The notes beneath the pieces are model-generated. The model did not search any database, was not told the DNA's origin, and saw only the letters and a list, made by a program, of their open reading frames with translations. A DNA stretch of 64,000 nt, from the NCBI GenBank assembly GCA_023229135.1, contig JALNZT010000018.1, positions 1 to 64,000 on the forward strand, written 5' to 3'. Shown here piece after piece: positions 33,896 through 42,694 of this stretch. The stretch's first letter is position 1; every line of letters begins with the position of its first letter. Origin of the DNA: Bacteroidales bacterium. Its GTDB lineage: Bacteria > Bacteroidota > Bacteroidia > Bacteroidales > F082. The translations under genes and the position numbers were made by a program.

Positions 33896-34312
33896 CTAAT
33901 TCAATTTATTAGTAGATTGATGCAATACCAGAATACCTATTACAATAAGTCCGACAGGCCAAAAATCCAACACATTAATCTGAGGAATAAAGCCACCAAT
34001 CAAAAACAGCGCTCCAACAGATATCAGCGTGATGCCAATAACCAGCTGTGCCTTTCCGCTTTGATCTGATGAATAAACCGGCTCATTCTCAAATGTGTTA
34101 GCGGCGGCATCCTCATTAGCATTTACATAATTATCCTCAGGAAGTATAGCCCAAAGCACAATATACACGATTACGCCACCAAAGGCAAATACTGCCAGCA
34201 ACACAAAAAATAGGCGCACCAATGTTGGATCCAAATTAAGGTTATCGGCCAGGCCACTGCATACGCCTGCAATAATTTTATTTTTTGGGTTACGCTTTAA
34301 TCCTGTTTTCAT
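33896..34312 (-). CDS. PspC-domain membrane protein
   Basis: 138-aa small membrane protein. Residues 1-62 match the PspC domain (KRNPKNKIIAGVCSGLAD, then a hydrophobic helix and LWAILPED). Two further helices occupy about 85-130. PspC proteins sense or relay envelope stress, as in the phage-shock response, but psp partners PspA/PspB are not near. It is the first gene of a leftward group with the LiaF-like protein. A role in envelope maintenance is inferred. Confidence 0.88.
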   Translation of the reverse strand: MKTGLKRNPKNKIIAGVCSGLADNLNLDPTLVRLFFVLLAVFAFGGVIVYIVLWAILPEDNYVNANEDAAANTFENEPVYSSDQSGKAQLVIGITLISVGALFLIGGFIPQINVLDFWPVGLIVIGILVLHQSTNKLN

Positions 34313-34788
34313 AACTGCTTAGATTTGGTGGAGAATTTATATGAATCCATACAAAAGTCGTGGATTTTTTTTAAAACAAAACCTATTGCTGCGAGTTTTT
34401 TTTCGAAGCAGGCAATATAGACGGCAAACGAAACAGTTTAAAATATAAACTTAGGACAATAAAAACCCACAAAAATATAGGAAGCATGCGCAAAGCTTAT
34501 TGTTAATAAATAAACAGTAAAAAAATTAGAAGAAAGTATAAGTTAAGAGGTTAGCTGTTAAAAAAGACTTGAAACTGACAAAGATTTTTGTATTTTTACG
34601 TTCCCAAATTAATAGAATTAACACAGTTTATTTTTGCGGGGTAGTTTTGTTGCTTTCAGTCTGATATATAGGCCTTAGAATAGTTTTTTATTGCCAGATT
34701 CGGTTGAAAATTTAAAACCGGTAAAACAGTACTGAAAGCACTTTGTTACTAAACTATGCACATACTAACATTAAAATCGGAGAAAAAC
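34313..34788 (+). promoter_or_regulatory. Divergent intergenic region and probable icd-gltA promoter
   Basis: About 475 bases without a gene. TTG (34569-34571) and TATTTTTA (34591-34598) are 19 bases apart and match the consensus except for the last base of the -7 box. This would give a leader of about 185 bases before the icd start. No riboswitch fold was recognised in the leader. The rest is AT-rich with nothing identified. Confidence 0.4.
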
Positions 34789-36024
34789 ATGACAAAAATT
34801 AAAGTTGCCCATCCAATTGTGGAACTTGACGGAGACGAAATGACACGTGTAATCTGGTCATTTATCAAAGAAAAACTCATCTTGCCATATCTTGATTTGG
34901 ACATAAAATATTTTGACCTGGGCATGGAATACCGCGACAGCACCAACGACCAGGTTACTATTGACGCAGCTAATGCCATCAAAAAGTACAATGTTGGCAT
35001 CAAATGCGCCACCATCACACCCGACGAGAAACGCGTGGAGGAGTTTGATCTGAAAGCTATGTATCGCTCACCAAACGGTACCATCAGAAATATTTTAGAC
35101 GGAACAGTTTTCCGCGAACCCATTATGATCAACAATATCCCACGACTCGTTCCAGGCTGGAAACATCCCATCGTTATTGGCCGTCATGCTTTTGGAGACC
35201 AGTACCGAGCCACCGATTTCGTGACCAAAGGAAAAGGTGCGCTCACCATTACTTTCACACCAGAAGATGGCAGCGAGCCTCAGGAATATAAGGTCTATGA
35301 TTTTGAGGGCGACGGCGTGGCAATGGCTATGTTTAATACCGACGAATCTATCAAAGGCTTTGCCCACAGCTGCTTTAATATGGCTTTGCAAAAAGGATGG
35401 CCATTATATCTTTCGACCAAAAACACCATCCTCAAGAAATACGACGGCAGGTTTAAAGACATCTTTGAAGAGATTTATCAAAACGACTACAAGTCACTTT
35501 TTGATGCCAAAGGCATTATTTACGAGCATCGACTGATCGACGACATGGTTGCTGCTGCCCTGAAATGGAGTGGTAAATTTGTGTGGGCCTGCAAGAACTA
35601 CGATGGTGATGTGCAGTCGGACACCTTGGCGCAAGGTTTTGGCTCATTAGGCCTGATGACCAGTGTTTTGGTAACACCTGACGGCAAAACCATGGAAGCC
35701 GAAGCAGCCCACGGCACTGTTACACGCCATTTCCGCGAACATCAAAAAGGTAATCCTACATCCACCAATCCTATCGCCTCTATTTTTGCCTGGACGCGCG
35801 GACTGGCACATCGTGGTAAATTGGATAACAACCAGGAGCTTATCGACTTCTGCCACACCCTGGAGGCGGTTTGTATTGAGACAGTTGAATCGGGCAAGAT
35901 GACTAAAGACCTGGCTTTGCTGATCCACGAAAATAATTTAAAACCAGAGCATTACCTTTACACCAACGATTTCCTCAACGCCATTAATGATAGGCTGCAA
36001 GAAAAAATAATTAGTAAAAAATAA
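34789..36024 (+). CDS. icd: NADP-dependent isocitrate dehydrogenase, eukaryote-like type
   Basis: 411-aa homodimeric-type isocitrate dehydrogenase, converting isocitrate to 2-oxoglutarate with NADPH. The VELDGDEMTRVIW opening, the SPNGTIRNILDGTVFREP substrate segment and the DVQSDTLAQGFGSLGLMTS segment match the NADP enzyme of eukaryotes and some bacteria rather than the E. coli type. ATG 34789 is chosen over 34756 because GGAG lies 6 bases upstream and the family starts there. The citrate synthase gene follows after 12 bases, so the two consecutive-pathway enzymes form an operon. Cytoplasmic. Confidence 0.95.
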   Translation: MTKIKVAHPIVELDGDEMTRVIWSFIKEKLILPYLDLDIKYFDLGMEYRDSTNDQVTIDAANAIKKYNVGIKCATITPDEKRVEEFDLKAMYRSPNGTIRNILDGTVFREPIMINNIPRLVPGWKHPIVIGRHAFGDQYRATDFVTKGKGALTITFTPEDGSEPQEYKVYDFEGDGVAMAMFNTDESIKGFAHSCFNMALQKGWPLYLSTKNTILKKYDGRFKDIFEEIYQNDYKSLFDAKGIIYEHRLIDDMVAAALKWSGKFVWACKNYDGDVQSDTLAQGFGSLGLMTSVLVTPDGKTMEAEAAHGTVTRHFREHQKGNPTSTNPIASIFAWTRGLAHRGKLDNNQELIDFCHTLEAVCIETVESGKMTKDLALLIHENNLKPEHYLYTNDFLNAINDRLQEKIISKK

Positions 36025-36036
36025 ACCCTAAACACT

Positions 36037-37356
36037 ATGTCTAATCTAAAAGAAGTTTTAAGAGAAAAAATAAACCAGCACCGCCCGCGTACCGAGAGAC
36101 TAAACGATGAGTTTGGTGATTTTGTAGTTGATAAAGTTACGATTGGACAAATTTTGGGCGGAATGCGTGGCATAAAATGTCTGGTGACCGACATTTCTTA
36201 TCTTGATCCCAACGAGGGAATACGCTACCGGGGCTATACCCTGCCCGAAGTTTTTGAGAAGCTACCGAGAGGCAAAGGAGCAGAAATGCCCTATGTGGAG
36301 GGTTTGTTTTATCTTTTACTTACCGGCGATCTGCCCACCTTGAATCAGGTTGAGGATTTGATTGATGAGTTTTCAAAACGACGCATTGTGCCGCGATACG
36401 TGTATGAAGTAATTGATGCCTGGCCTTGTTGCAGCAACCCAATGTCAATTTTCAGCTCTGCAATCCTGGCCATGTCGCGAGAATCATTTATGGCCAAAAA
36501 GTATAAAGCCGGAATCAACAAAATGGATTTGTGGGAGCCGATGTATGAAGATTCATTGAATATGCTGGCCAAACTCCCGGAAATCGCCACTTATATCTAC
36601 GCGAAGCTATACCGCGACGGCAAACGTATCGTTGGCAATCCCGACCTTGACGTAGGTGCGAATTTTGCGCACATGATGGGCAAAGCAAAGCCTTATGATG
36701 ATGTGGCACGTATGCACTTTATCATTCATGCCGACCACGAAAGCGGTAACGTGAGCGCACATACTGCACACCTGGTTGCCAGCTCGTTATCAGATATTTA
36801 CCTGTCAACTTCCGCCATGATTAATGGCCTGGCCGGGCCGCTTCACGGATTAGCAAACCAGGAAGTGCTGCGCTGGTTACAGGATTTGATGGATAAAATG
36901 GGTGGTGAAACGCCTACCGAGAACGAGATGAAACAGTATGTTTGGGATACACTGCATAGCGGACAGGTGATTCCGGGTTTCGGACATGCCGTATTGCGTA
37001 AAACCGACCCGCGTTACACTATTCAGCGTGAGTTTAGCCTGAAACATATTCCCGAAGATCCCATCTTTAAATATGTTGATCTGCTCTATAAAGTGGTGCC
37101 GCCAATCCTTAAGGAACAAGGCAAAGCCAAAAACCCCTGGCCTAACGTGGATGCACAATCCGGCGTTATTCAGTGGCATTACGGCTTAACAGAATACGAC
37201 TTTTACACCGTATTGTTTGGTATTGGAAGAGCAATTGGTATCACAGCTAACTTGATATGGGACAGGGCTTTACTCTATCCATTAGAAAGACCAAAATCGC
37301 TCACTACCGATATGTTGGAAAAAATTGTGGGCGTAAAACCGAAGGCAGAGGAATAG
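36037..37356 (+). CDS. gltA: Citrate synthase, mitochondrial (eukaryotic) type
   Basis: 439-aa citrate synthase. The catalytic triad is visible as His270 (GPLHGLANQEVL), His317 (PGFGHAVLRKTDPRY) and Asp372 (NVDAQSG). These blocks and AKNPWPNVDA, and LERPKS near the end, are those of mitochondrial citrate synthases rather than the hexameric E. coli type, so NADH control is not expected. It is 12 bases downstream of icd and followed by a strong terminator. It condenses oxaloacetate and acetyl-CoA. The eukaryote-like type is known in some Bacteroidota, so it need not be a recent transfer. Confidence 0.95.
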   Translation: MSNLKEVLREKINQHRPRTERLNDEFGDFVVDKVTIGQILGGMRGIKCLVTDISYLDPNEGIRYRGYTLPEVFEKLPRGKGAEMPYVEGLFYLLLTGDLPTLNQVEDLIDEFSKRRIVPRYVYEVIDAWPCCSNPMSIFSSAILAMSRESFMAKKYKAGINKMDLWEPMYEDSLNMLAKLPEIATYIYAKLYRDGKRIVGNPDLDVGANFAHMMGKAKPYDDVARMHFIIHADHESGNVSAHTAHLVASSLSDIYLSTSAMINGLAGPLHGLANQEVLRWLQDLMDKMGGETPTENEMKQYVWDTLHSGQVIPGFGHAVLRKTDPRYTIQREFSLKHIPEDPIFKYVDLLYKVVPPILKEQGKAKNPWPNVDAQSGVIQWHYGLTEYDFYTVLFGIGRAIGITANLIWDRALLYPLERPKSLTTDMLEKIVGVKPKAEE

Positions 37357-37382
37357 AACTAAGGATAATCTGATTATTTATC

Positions 37383-37424
37383 AGGCTGAAAGAATAGTAA
37401 AAAGTTATTCTTTCAGCCTTTTTT
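37383..37424 (+). terminator. Intrinsic terminator after citrate synthase
   Basis: Perfect 14-bp stem AGGCTGAAAGAATA/TATTCTTTCAGCCT with a 9-base loop and a T-run. It ends the icd-gltA operon 26 bases after the stop codon. Confidence 0.92.
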
Positions 37425-37437
37425 AAAATTATATAGC

Positions 37438-37848
37438 ATGTTAAAAAATACAGCTATCACCCTAAAAGCCCGTAAACGAGGTTTTCATTTAATAACCCAC
37501 GAAATTCTTGAAGCTTTGGGCAAATTGCCAGCCGAAGGAGTTTTACATCTTTTTATGCGTCATAGCTCAGCGGGATTGCTTATCAACGAAAACGCTGATC
37601 CCGATGTGCGGCACGATATGGAAAAGTTTTTTGATCTAATCGTGCCTGAAAACGCGCCCTATTTTAAACATATTATGGAAGGCGCTGACGATATGCCGGC
37701 ACATATTAAAACCGCACTAACTGGCATCAGCCTATCAATACCCATTATGAACGGCAAACTCGCGCTGGGAACCTGGCAAGGAATTTACCTGTGTGAGTTT
37801 CGGAATTATGGTGGAAGTAGGAATGTTGTGGCGAGTGTTATCAGTTAG
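37438..37848 (+). CDS. YjbQ/UPF0047 family protein
   Basis: 136-aa single-domain protein of the YjbQ family. The HSSAGLLINENADPDVRHDM block and the GTWQGIYLCEFR block carry the conserved histidine, glutamate and aspartate residues of the proposed active site. Members have weak thiamine-phosphate synthase activity in vitro, but the physiological role is unknown. It lies 13 bases after the citrate synthase terminator, so it may have its own promoter or depend on read-through. Cytoplasmic. Confidence 0.9.
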   Translation: MLKNTAITLKARKRGFHLITHEILEALGKLPAEGVLHLFMRHSSAGLLINENADPDVRHDMEKFFDLIVPENAPYFKHIMEGADDMPAHIKTALTGISLSIPIMNGKLALGTWQGIYLCEFRNYGGSRNVVASVIS

Positions 37849-38035
37849 GTAGTAATGTTGTGTTAGTTAGTGCTTTTCGCTTAAGGAGTTCACGGGTTTA
37901 CGAGTTGATGGGTTTATGGGTTGACAATTAAATTTTTCCTACTGATTTCACCGATTTTCGTGGATTCTTCCTCTGCGGTAATCTGCGTCATCTGCGGAAA
38001 ATTCCTGTTCTACTATAAATTTAGTCGTTTCAACA

Positions 38036-38995
38036 CTATTTATCCACCGCCCACAAAGCATTCACAAACCACTTACGCTGATCAAAAAAGTATTTTTGCT
38101 GTTTAAAGCCCGTTTTTTGAGCAAGTGTTTCAATCATTGACAGATCATATTTTTGAGATCGTTCCATAAAAATGGATTCCTCCTTATCAAAAACGATCCG
38201 CTCGTTCAACTTTCTCAGATTAATTTCTTGTGCCTTTTTGCTGATCAGGAAGCTTTTGGCTAAGCCTGATTTAGGGTCGTAAGTTTCTTTATGATAAAAA
38301 TTATCCAGCTGAAAATCGGCATCCAGCTCGCGATTAATACGACTTAGCAGGTTTAAATTGAAGGCGGCGGTGTATCCGTGAGGGTCGTTATAAGCCAGAA
38401 GCACGGTATTGGCATCTTTTTTCAAGTCGAAACCGATCAGCAGTTGGTCGCGTGGCTGCAAAACCCCTTGTAGCTTTCGCAAAAATTCTATCGCCATGTG
38501 TTCACTGAAATTCCCAATATTAGAACCCAAAAACAAGACGATTTTTCGTTTTGAGTTATTGATACCCGCCAACAACTCAAAGTAATCCCCCACCCGACCG
38601 TCGAGCTGTAAGCCGGGCATTTTTCGTTTGAGATCTTGCTGTAATCCTTTTACTGCTTTTTCTGAGATATCAATGGGAACATATTTAAAATCAGTATTTT
38701 GATTTACCAAATATTCAAGTAGTACCTTGGTTTTTAGCCCATCACCAGCACCTAGCTCAATCAATTCAAAACCAGCCTTGCCGGTATTGAAAGCCGTAGT
38801 AATTTCAGCAGCCGACTGCTCAAAAATCTCCAGTTCACAGTCGGTGAGGTAATATTCGGGCATGCGCATGATCTTTGCAAAAAGCTCAGAGCCAAGGCTA
38901 TCATAAAAATATTTTGACAAAAGCTGCTTTGGTGTCAACTTCAAGCCATAAAGGACGTCTTCGGCGAAAGCAGGCTCTTTGATTTTCGGATACAT
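38036..38995 (-). CDS. egtD: EgtD-like histidine N-alpha-methyltransferase
   Basis: 319-aa SAM-dependent methyltransferase of the EgtD family, which trimethylates histidine to hercynine in ergothioneine synthesis. The KYFYDSLGSELF and MPEYYLTDCE blocks at residues about 28-55 and the SAM-binding ELGAGDGLKT motif (about 80) are characteristic. FLGSNIGNF and LIGFDLKKD follow as expected. No EgtB, EgtC or EgtE gene is adjacent, so hercynine may be an end product, feed an EgtB elsewhere, or the substrate may differ. The rhodanese gene lies 49 bases upstream on the same strand, so a link to sulfur transfer is possible (inference). Confidence 0.85.
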   Translation of the reverse strand: MYPKIKEPAFAEDVLYGLKLTPKQLLSKYFYDSLGSELFAKIMRMPEYYLTDCELEIFEQSAAEITTAFNTGKAGFELIELGAGDGLKTKVLLEYLVNQNTDFKYVPIDISEKAVKGLQQDLKRKMPGLQLDGRVGDYFELLAGINNSKRKIVLFLGSNIGNFSEHMAIEFLRKLQGVLQPRDQLLIGFDLKKDANTVLLAYNDPHGYTAAFNLNLLSRINRELDADFQLDNFYHKETYDPKSGLAKSFLISKKAQEINLRKLNERIVFDKEESIFMERSQKYDLSMIETLAQKTGFKQQKYFFDQRKWFVNALWAVDK

Positions 38996-39044
38996 AGCTA
39001 TTGTTTTTAAGTTTCAAGTTGATGAAGCAAGTCGTTGATTATCT

Positions 39045-40340
39045 TTATTTTAAATCATATTTAGCCAGGGGAATTCCTGTTTCAAAAGCATTTGTTGGGT
39101 CGTTACTCCATTCAAACCAGCCGCCATCATATACCGAAACCTGAGGCCATCCCATCAACCAGGCGTTAAACCAGGCCTCGCTGCCTCGCCAGCCTGTGCC
39201 ACAATAAAACGCCAAATGCTTATCAGGCGTTATGCCGTTATTTATCCAGATTTCGGCTATCTCATTGAAGTCGCGTGTAGTATGGTCTTCGTTGCGGTAA
39301 TTTTCCATGTGGTAGGCATCGCTGCCGCAATCCGCAAAAATTGCCCCGGGAATCCGGCCTTTGGCTTTTATATAATTGTAGCCGCTCACTTCGCCAATAT
39401 ATTCGGGCCAGCTGCGCACACAAACCAGCTCAGCATCGGCAGCGGCCAGCATTTGCCTGGCTTCGGGTGTATCAACCGCTAACTGCGGATTGGCAGGAAT
39501 TTCAGCACCAAATTCGGAAATAGGCTGTTTAGGCTCCTCCACTTTTGAAACTTCAAAACCTGCATCCTGCCACGATTGGAAACCGCCGTTCAGGATACGC
39601 ACATCTTTCACTCCTGCATACAGCATGATAAAAGCATTTCTGACAGCACCGATATCGCCTGCCGCACTTCCCGGAAACTCATCATCATTGTCAGGAGACA
39701 TATATTTTCCATAAAGAATCACTGTGGTGTCAGCGCTTATGCCATGATCCTGAAGTGCCTTCTGAATTTCTTCAGGGCTGCGCCTGTTCCATGTTTCGGG
39801 TGCTTCCAGGGCAAGTGTATCCATATCAATAGCATCCGGAATATGGCCACTCAAATAAGCATCGCGGTTGCGGTAATGGCTGTGCACAACTACGAAATTG
39901 TTGTTTTCGTAGTGCATCGGTTTGCCGCCGCTGATAAGTTGATTCAGCCAATCAGCGGAAACCAAATGCTTGTAGCGCGGCAGTTTTTTCATCGGAAGTT
40001 GTTCATCATTTACCCATTCAACCAAAAAGTGCAGATAAATAACAACATCGGTATAACCGGATGCTAAAAAACGATTTGCCACTTCTTCTGCTTCCGTATC
40101 GGAATAGCCGTAAATAATAATTTTATGCTCAGGCAAAATCTGTTTGTGTCGCACAATTTCGATCCAGTCGATATAATTGAGCCATTTAGCCGGAAGACTT
40201 TTTGCTCCTTGTATGTGTCCGCTTCGCTTTTCATCCCTTTGTGCCCAGCCATTGAAGGCGTCAACCGGACGAACATCCAGGAGTTTAGTCGCTGGACTTT
40301 CTAAAAAAATCAATAGTTCTTTGGTTGTTATCTTTTTCAT
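39045..40340 (-). CDS. Tri-domain rhodanese (sulfurtransferase)
   Basis: 431-aa protein made of three rhodanese-like domains: about 1-115, 125-275 and 285-431. Only the third has a catalytic cysteine, Cys380 in the active loop CGTGWRG. The first domain has a YGYSD loop and the second a YGKYMSPD loop in its place, so these are likely structural. Standard bacterial thiosulfate sulfurtransferases have two domains, so this is an extended form. No signal peptide. It precedes the egtD-like gene on the same strand by 49 bases and may be co-transcribed. Donor and acceptor are unknown; thiosulfate or 3-mercaptopyruvate are usual. Confidence 0.88.
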   Translation of the reverse strand: MKKITTKELLIFLESPATKLLDVRPVDAFNGWAQRDEKRSGHIQGAKSLPAKWLNYIDWIEIVRHKQILPEHKIIIYGYSDTEAEEVANRFLASGYTDVVIYLHFLVEWVNDEQLPMKKLPRYKHLVSADWLNQLISGGKPMHYENNNFVVVHSHYRNRDAYLSGHIPDAIDMDTLALEAPETWNRRSPEEIQKALQDHGISADTTVILYGKYMSPDNDDEFPGSAAGDIGAVRNAFIMLYAGVKDVRILNGGFQSWQDAGFEVSKVEEPKQPISEFGAEIPANPQLAVDTPEARQMLAAADAELVCVRSWPEYIGEVSGYNYIKAKGRIPGAIFADCGSDAYHMENYRNEDHTTRDFNEIAEIWINNGITPDKHLAFYCGTGWRGSEAWFNAWLMGWPQVSVYDGGWFEWSNDPTNAFETGIPLAKYDLK

Positions 40341-40484
40341 AAATTCTACTTTAAGAGCGAAAAATATTAAAATGCATTCAAAATAATTGATTTTGAATGA
40401 AGCAGAAGATTTTAACTGATAAAATGCAGTATAATTCTGGTGGTAGCCGTTGCGAGTTAAAAAAACAATTCAAATATGCTGCAC

Positions 40485-41711
40485 CTAAAAGCTGTCCGAC
40501 TGTTCAGCGGGCAGATTGAGATTGATTTGCAACTCCCAATCAGATTTGCCCAGGTGATTTAGCCGCAACGATAGGCCGGATAAAACTTTCAAGTCATGAA
40601 TGAAAGAAAACAGTTTAAGCTGTTCAGGTGCTGCCTCAAAAAGTGACGCTGGCACAATGGCATTTGACTTTTTATCCGAAAGAACATCTTTACACTGAAA
40701 TTTAAAAATAACAAGTACTGACTCCTGCTGTTTTATTTCAACAAATAATTTAGTTTTTGGTTCAGCATGATCCACAACCCACTCAATCAGTTTGTCGAGC
40801 AGCTGGGCAAAATAGCTTTCCTGAAGTTGGATTATAAGCCCTGACTTAGCCAAAATGAAATCGAGTTCTTTAGTAGCAATTTCGACCGAGTGTAATGTTA
40901 CAGCCTGTTCTATGGCATCAGATATTTTCATTGGAACTTGTCGCCTGATCCGGGAAACCTCTTCCTGGTTACTTTGAATGAGGTCGTTAATTACCAGGTT
41001 CATACGTGCCAGCGATTTTTTCAGAATTTCGAGATATTCACGTTCATCGCTCCCCAATTGTTTGCGCTCATCGAGCAGTTCGGCCATCGTTTGCACACTC
41101 GTCATCGGATTTTTCAGGCCATGAATAATCACGCTCAGCAATTGTTTTTTTTGAGCATTCAGCTCGTGAAGGTTTTTGTTTTGAAGCTCAAGCTGGCTTT
41201 TCTGAGCTTTGATAGCATCGTGCTGGCCTTCGATTTCCTGTTTTTGTTTGGTGATTTTGAGGTAGCTCTTTGAAAGCTTTTCTTCCAGCTCATTCATATC
41301 GCGCATCCGCCTGATTTGAAGCTGAAGCATGCTCAACAATATTTCGGGAAACTGACTCAGAAACGTCATCAAAGCTTCTCGTTTCAGCATCAAAACACGA
41401 CTGGCTTTTTCAGTGGTTACAGAAGCCGACCTGCTTTCAGTATCCAGTAATGCATATTCACCAAAAACCTCACCCGCCTGTAAGCGAGCAATCACATGAT
41501 TTCCGTCGTGTACACGCACTTCACCTTCGGCCAAAATATACATACTCTCACCAGGATCTCCTTTCTTGAAAAGCGGTTCCTGCGCCCTGGTTTTTCGCTC
41601 TTCAAGCAACGAAGCAAGCGTAGCAAGCCCCTGTTTGTTGAGTATGCTAAATACGGGAATTTGCTTCAGCAGCAAAACCCGGCTTTCAATGTCAATCAAC
41701 TTATCGTTCAT
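40485..41711 (-). CDS. cNMP-binding protein with degenerate histidine-kinase module
   Basis: 408-aa cytoplasmic protein. Residues about 15-130 form a cyclic-nucleotide-binding domain (KKGDPGESMYIL, GEVFGEYALLD). A coiled coil spans about 135-190. A HisKA-like dimerisation helix follows, with His197 in IIHGLKNPMTSV. The C-terminal region (about 270-400) should be the ATPase domain but shows no N-box, DxGxG or GxGxG, so kinase activity is doubtful. No transmembrane segment and no response regulator is adjacent. It may work as a ligand-sensing scaffold or phosphate acceptor. Confidence 0.8.
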   Translation of the reverse strand: MNDKLIDIESRVLLLKQIPVFSILNKQGLATLASLLEERKTRAQEPLFKKGDPGESMYILAEGEVRVHDGNHVIARLQAGEVFGEYALLDTESRSASVTTEKASRVLMLKREALMTFLSQFPEILLSMLQLQIRRMRDMNELEEKLSKSYLKITKQKQEIEGQHDAIKAQKSQLELQNKNLHELNAQKKQLLSVIIHGLKNPMTSVQTMAELLDERKQLGSDEREYLEILKKSLARMNLVINDLIQSNQEEVSRIRRQVPMKISDAIEQAVTLHSVEIATKELDFILAKSGLIIQLQESYFAQLLDKLIEWVVDHAEPKTKLFVEIKQQESVLVIFKFQCKDVLSDKKSNAIVPASLFEAAPEQLKLFSFIHDLKVLSGLSLRLNHLGKSDWELQINLNLPAEQSDSF

Positions 41712-41962
41712 AGTTTATACAGCTTGCGGTTTTTGTAAAGTGTAAAGCTAAAACATCTATCCCAATCATTCAATTTTATCTTTTTCCTAAAAATTAGCAG
41801 ATTCTCCTTGTCTCCAATAGCGACTAAGATACCTAAATAAACTCTAATATTAGAATTACTTTTCTTGAAATGGCTATAAATCAACCCACAAGGACTACCA
41901 CAAGCCTATCATAATTTCAAAGATTTATAAAAAAAACTATCTTTAGCAACAATTGACGGCTT

Positions 41963-42580
41963 TCATTTGGCAATTAATTTTCCCTTAATGGTATTGGTTC
42001 CAGTGTTGTTGCTGATATAAAAAACGTAAAATCCTGCATCAAGCTGTGCCGGATTCAGCTCAAAATTATTACTACTTGTTTTGGCATCGTAAACAAGCTT
42101 TCCGTTTTGATTAAAGACGTGAAGACCAAAAGTTTCATAAAGAGAATTTTCAAAATAGATATTGGCATCAGCCGTAGTTGGATGAGGGATAATCTGGTAA
42201 GACTTTTTAGAAAAGTCAAACAACTGAATAGCCTGGGTAGCTGAAAAACCCAAATTACCCAGTTCCAGGTGATAATAGGAAGTGGTGTTTAACAGCGGTA
42301 ACGTATCCCAATAATCATAAGAAACTGATGAGAAAGGACTTCCGCAAATACCGGCTATCTGTCCAATCTGCTCGAAGTTTTCGGCATCGGTTGAGCGGTA
42401 AACCCGCACCCCGTCGCAGGTGTTTCCGGAAGCGATGATCCATTGCAGGTAAACCTTTCCATTAATCTCTGCCAGGCTAAAACTGTTAAGATAAGGCAAA
42501 TCCTGAGCCATTGCCTTAGGCGAAAAAAAGCCCAGTAAAACAAGTAATGAAAGTACACAATAGCTGTGAATTCGGTTCAT
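41963..42580 (-). CDS. Small secreted protein with type IX sorting domain
   Basis: 205-aa exported protein. The signal peptide covers residues 1-25 (ending AMAQ). The middle (about 28-120) is an Ig/fibronectin-like beta domain with VYLQWIIAS and the VRVYRSTD pattern. The C-terminal 75 residues match the Por-secretion (T9SS type A) sorting domain: IIPHPTTADANIYFEN, HVFNQNGKLVYDA, LDAGFYVFYI and a KGKLIAK end. It should cross the outer membrane by the type IX system, so that machinery is expected elsewhere in the genome. Single gene; function unknown. Confidence 0.85.
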   Translation of the reverse strand: MNRIHSYCVLSLLVLLGFFSPKAMAQDLPYLNSFSLAEINGKVYLQWIIASGNTCDGVRVYRSTDAENFEQIGQIAGICGSPFSSVSYDYWDTLPLLNTTSYYHLELGNLGFSATQAIQLFDFSKKSYQIIPHPTTADANIYFENSLYETFGLHVFNQNGKLVYDAKTSSNNFELNPAQLDAGFYVFYISNNTGTNTIKGKLIAK

Positions 42581-42694
42581 TTATCAGTTGAGATTTAGTA
42601 TTAAGGCTGGGAGAACTACGAATAACAATAAAAAATGTAGTGGATTTAAAACACCTGCTTATGTATTTACAAAGCCGTCTCCTGATTGCTATTT

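Noticed and set aside
37849..38035. Small RNA or gene between yjbQ and the egtD-like gene
   Set aside because: No promoter-terminator pair or conserved fold was visible; only AT-rich sequence.
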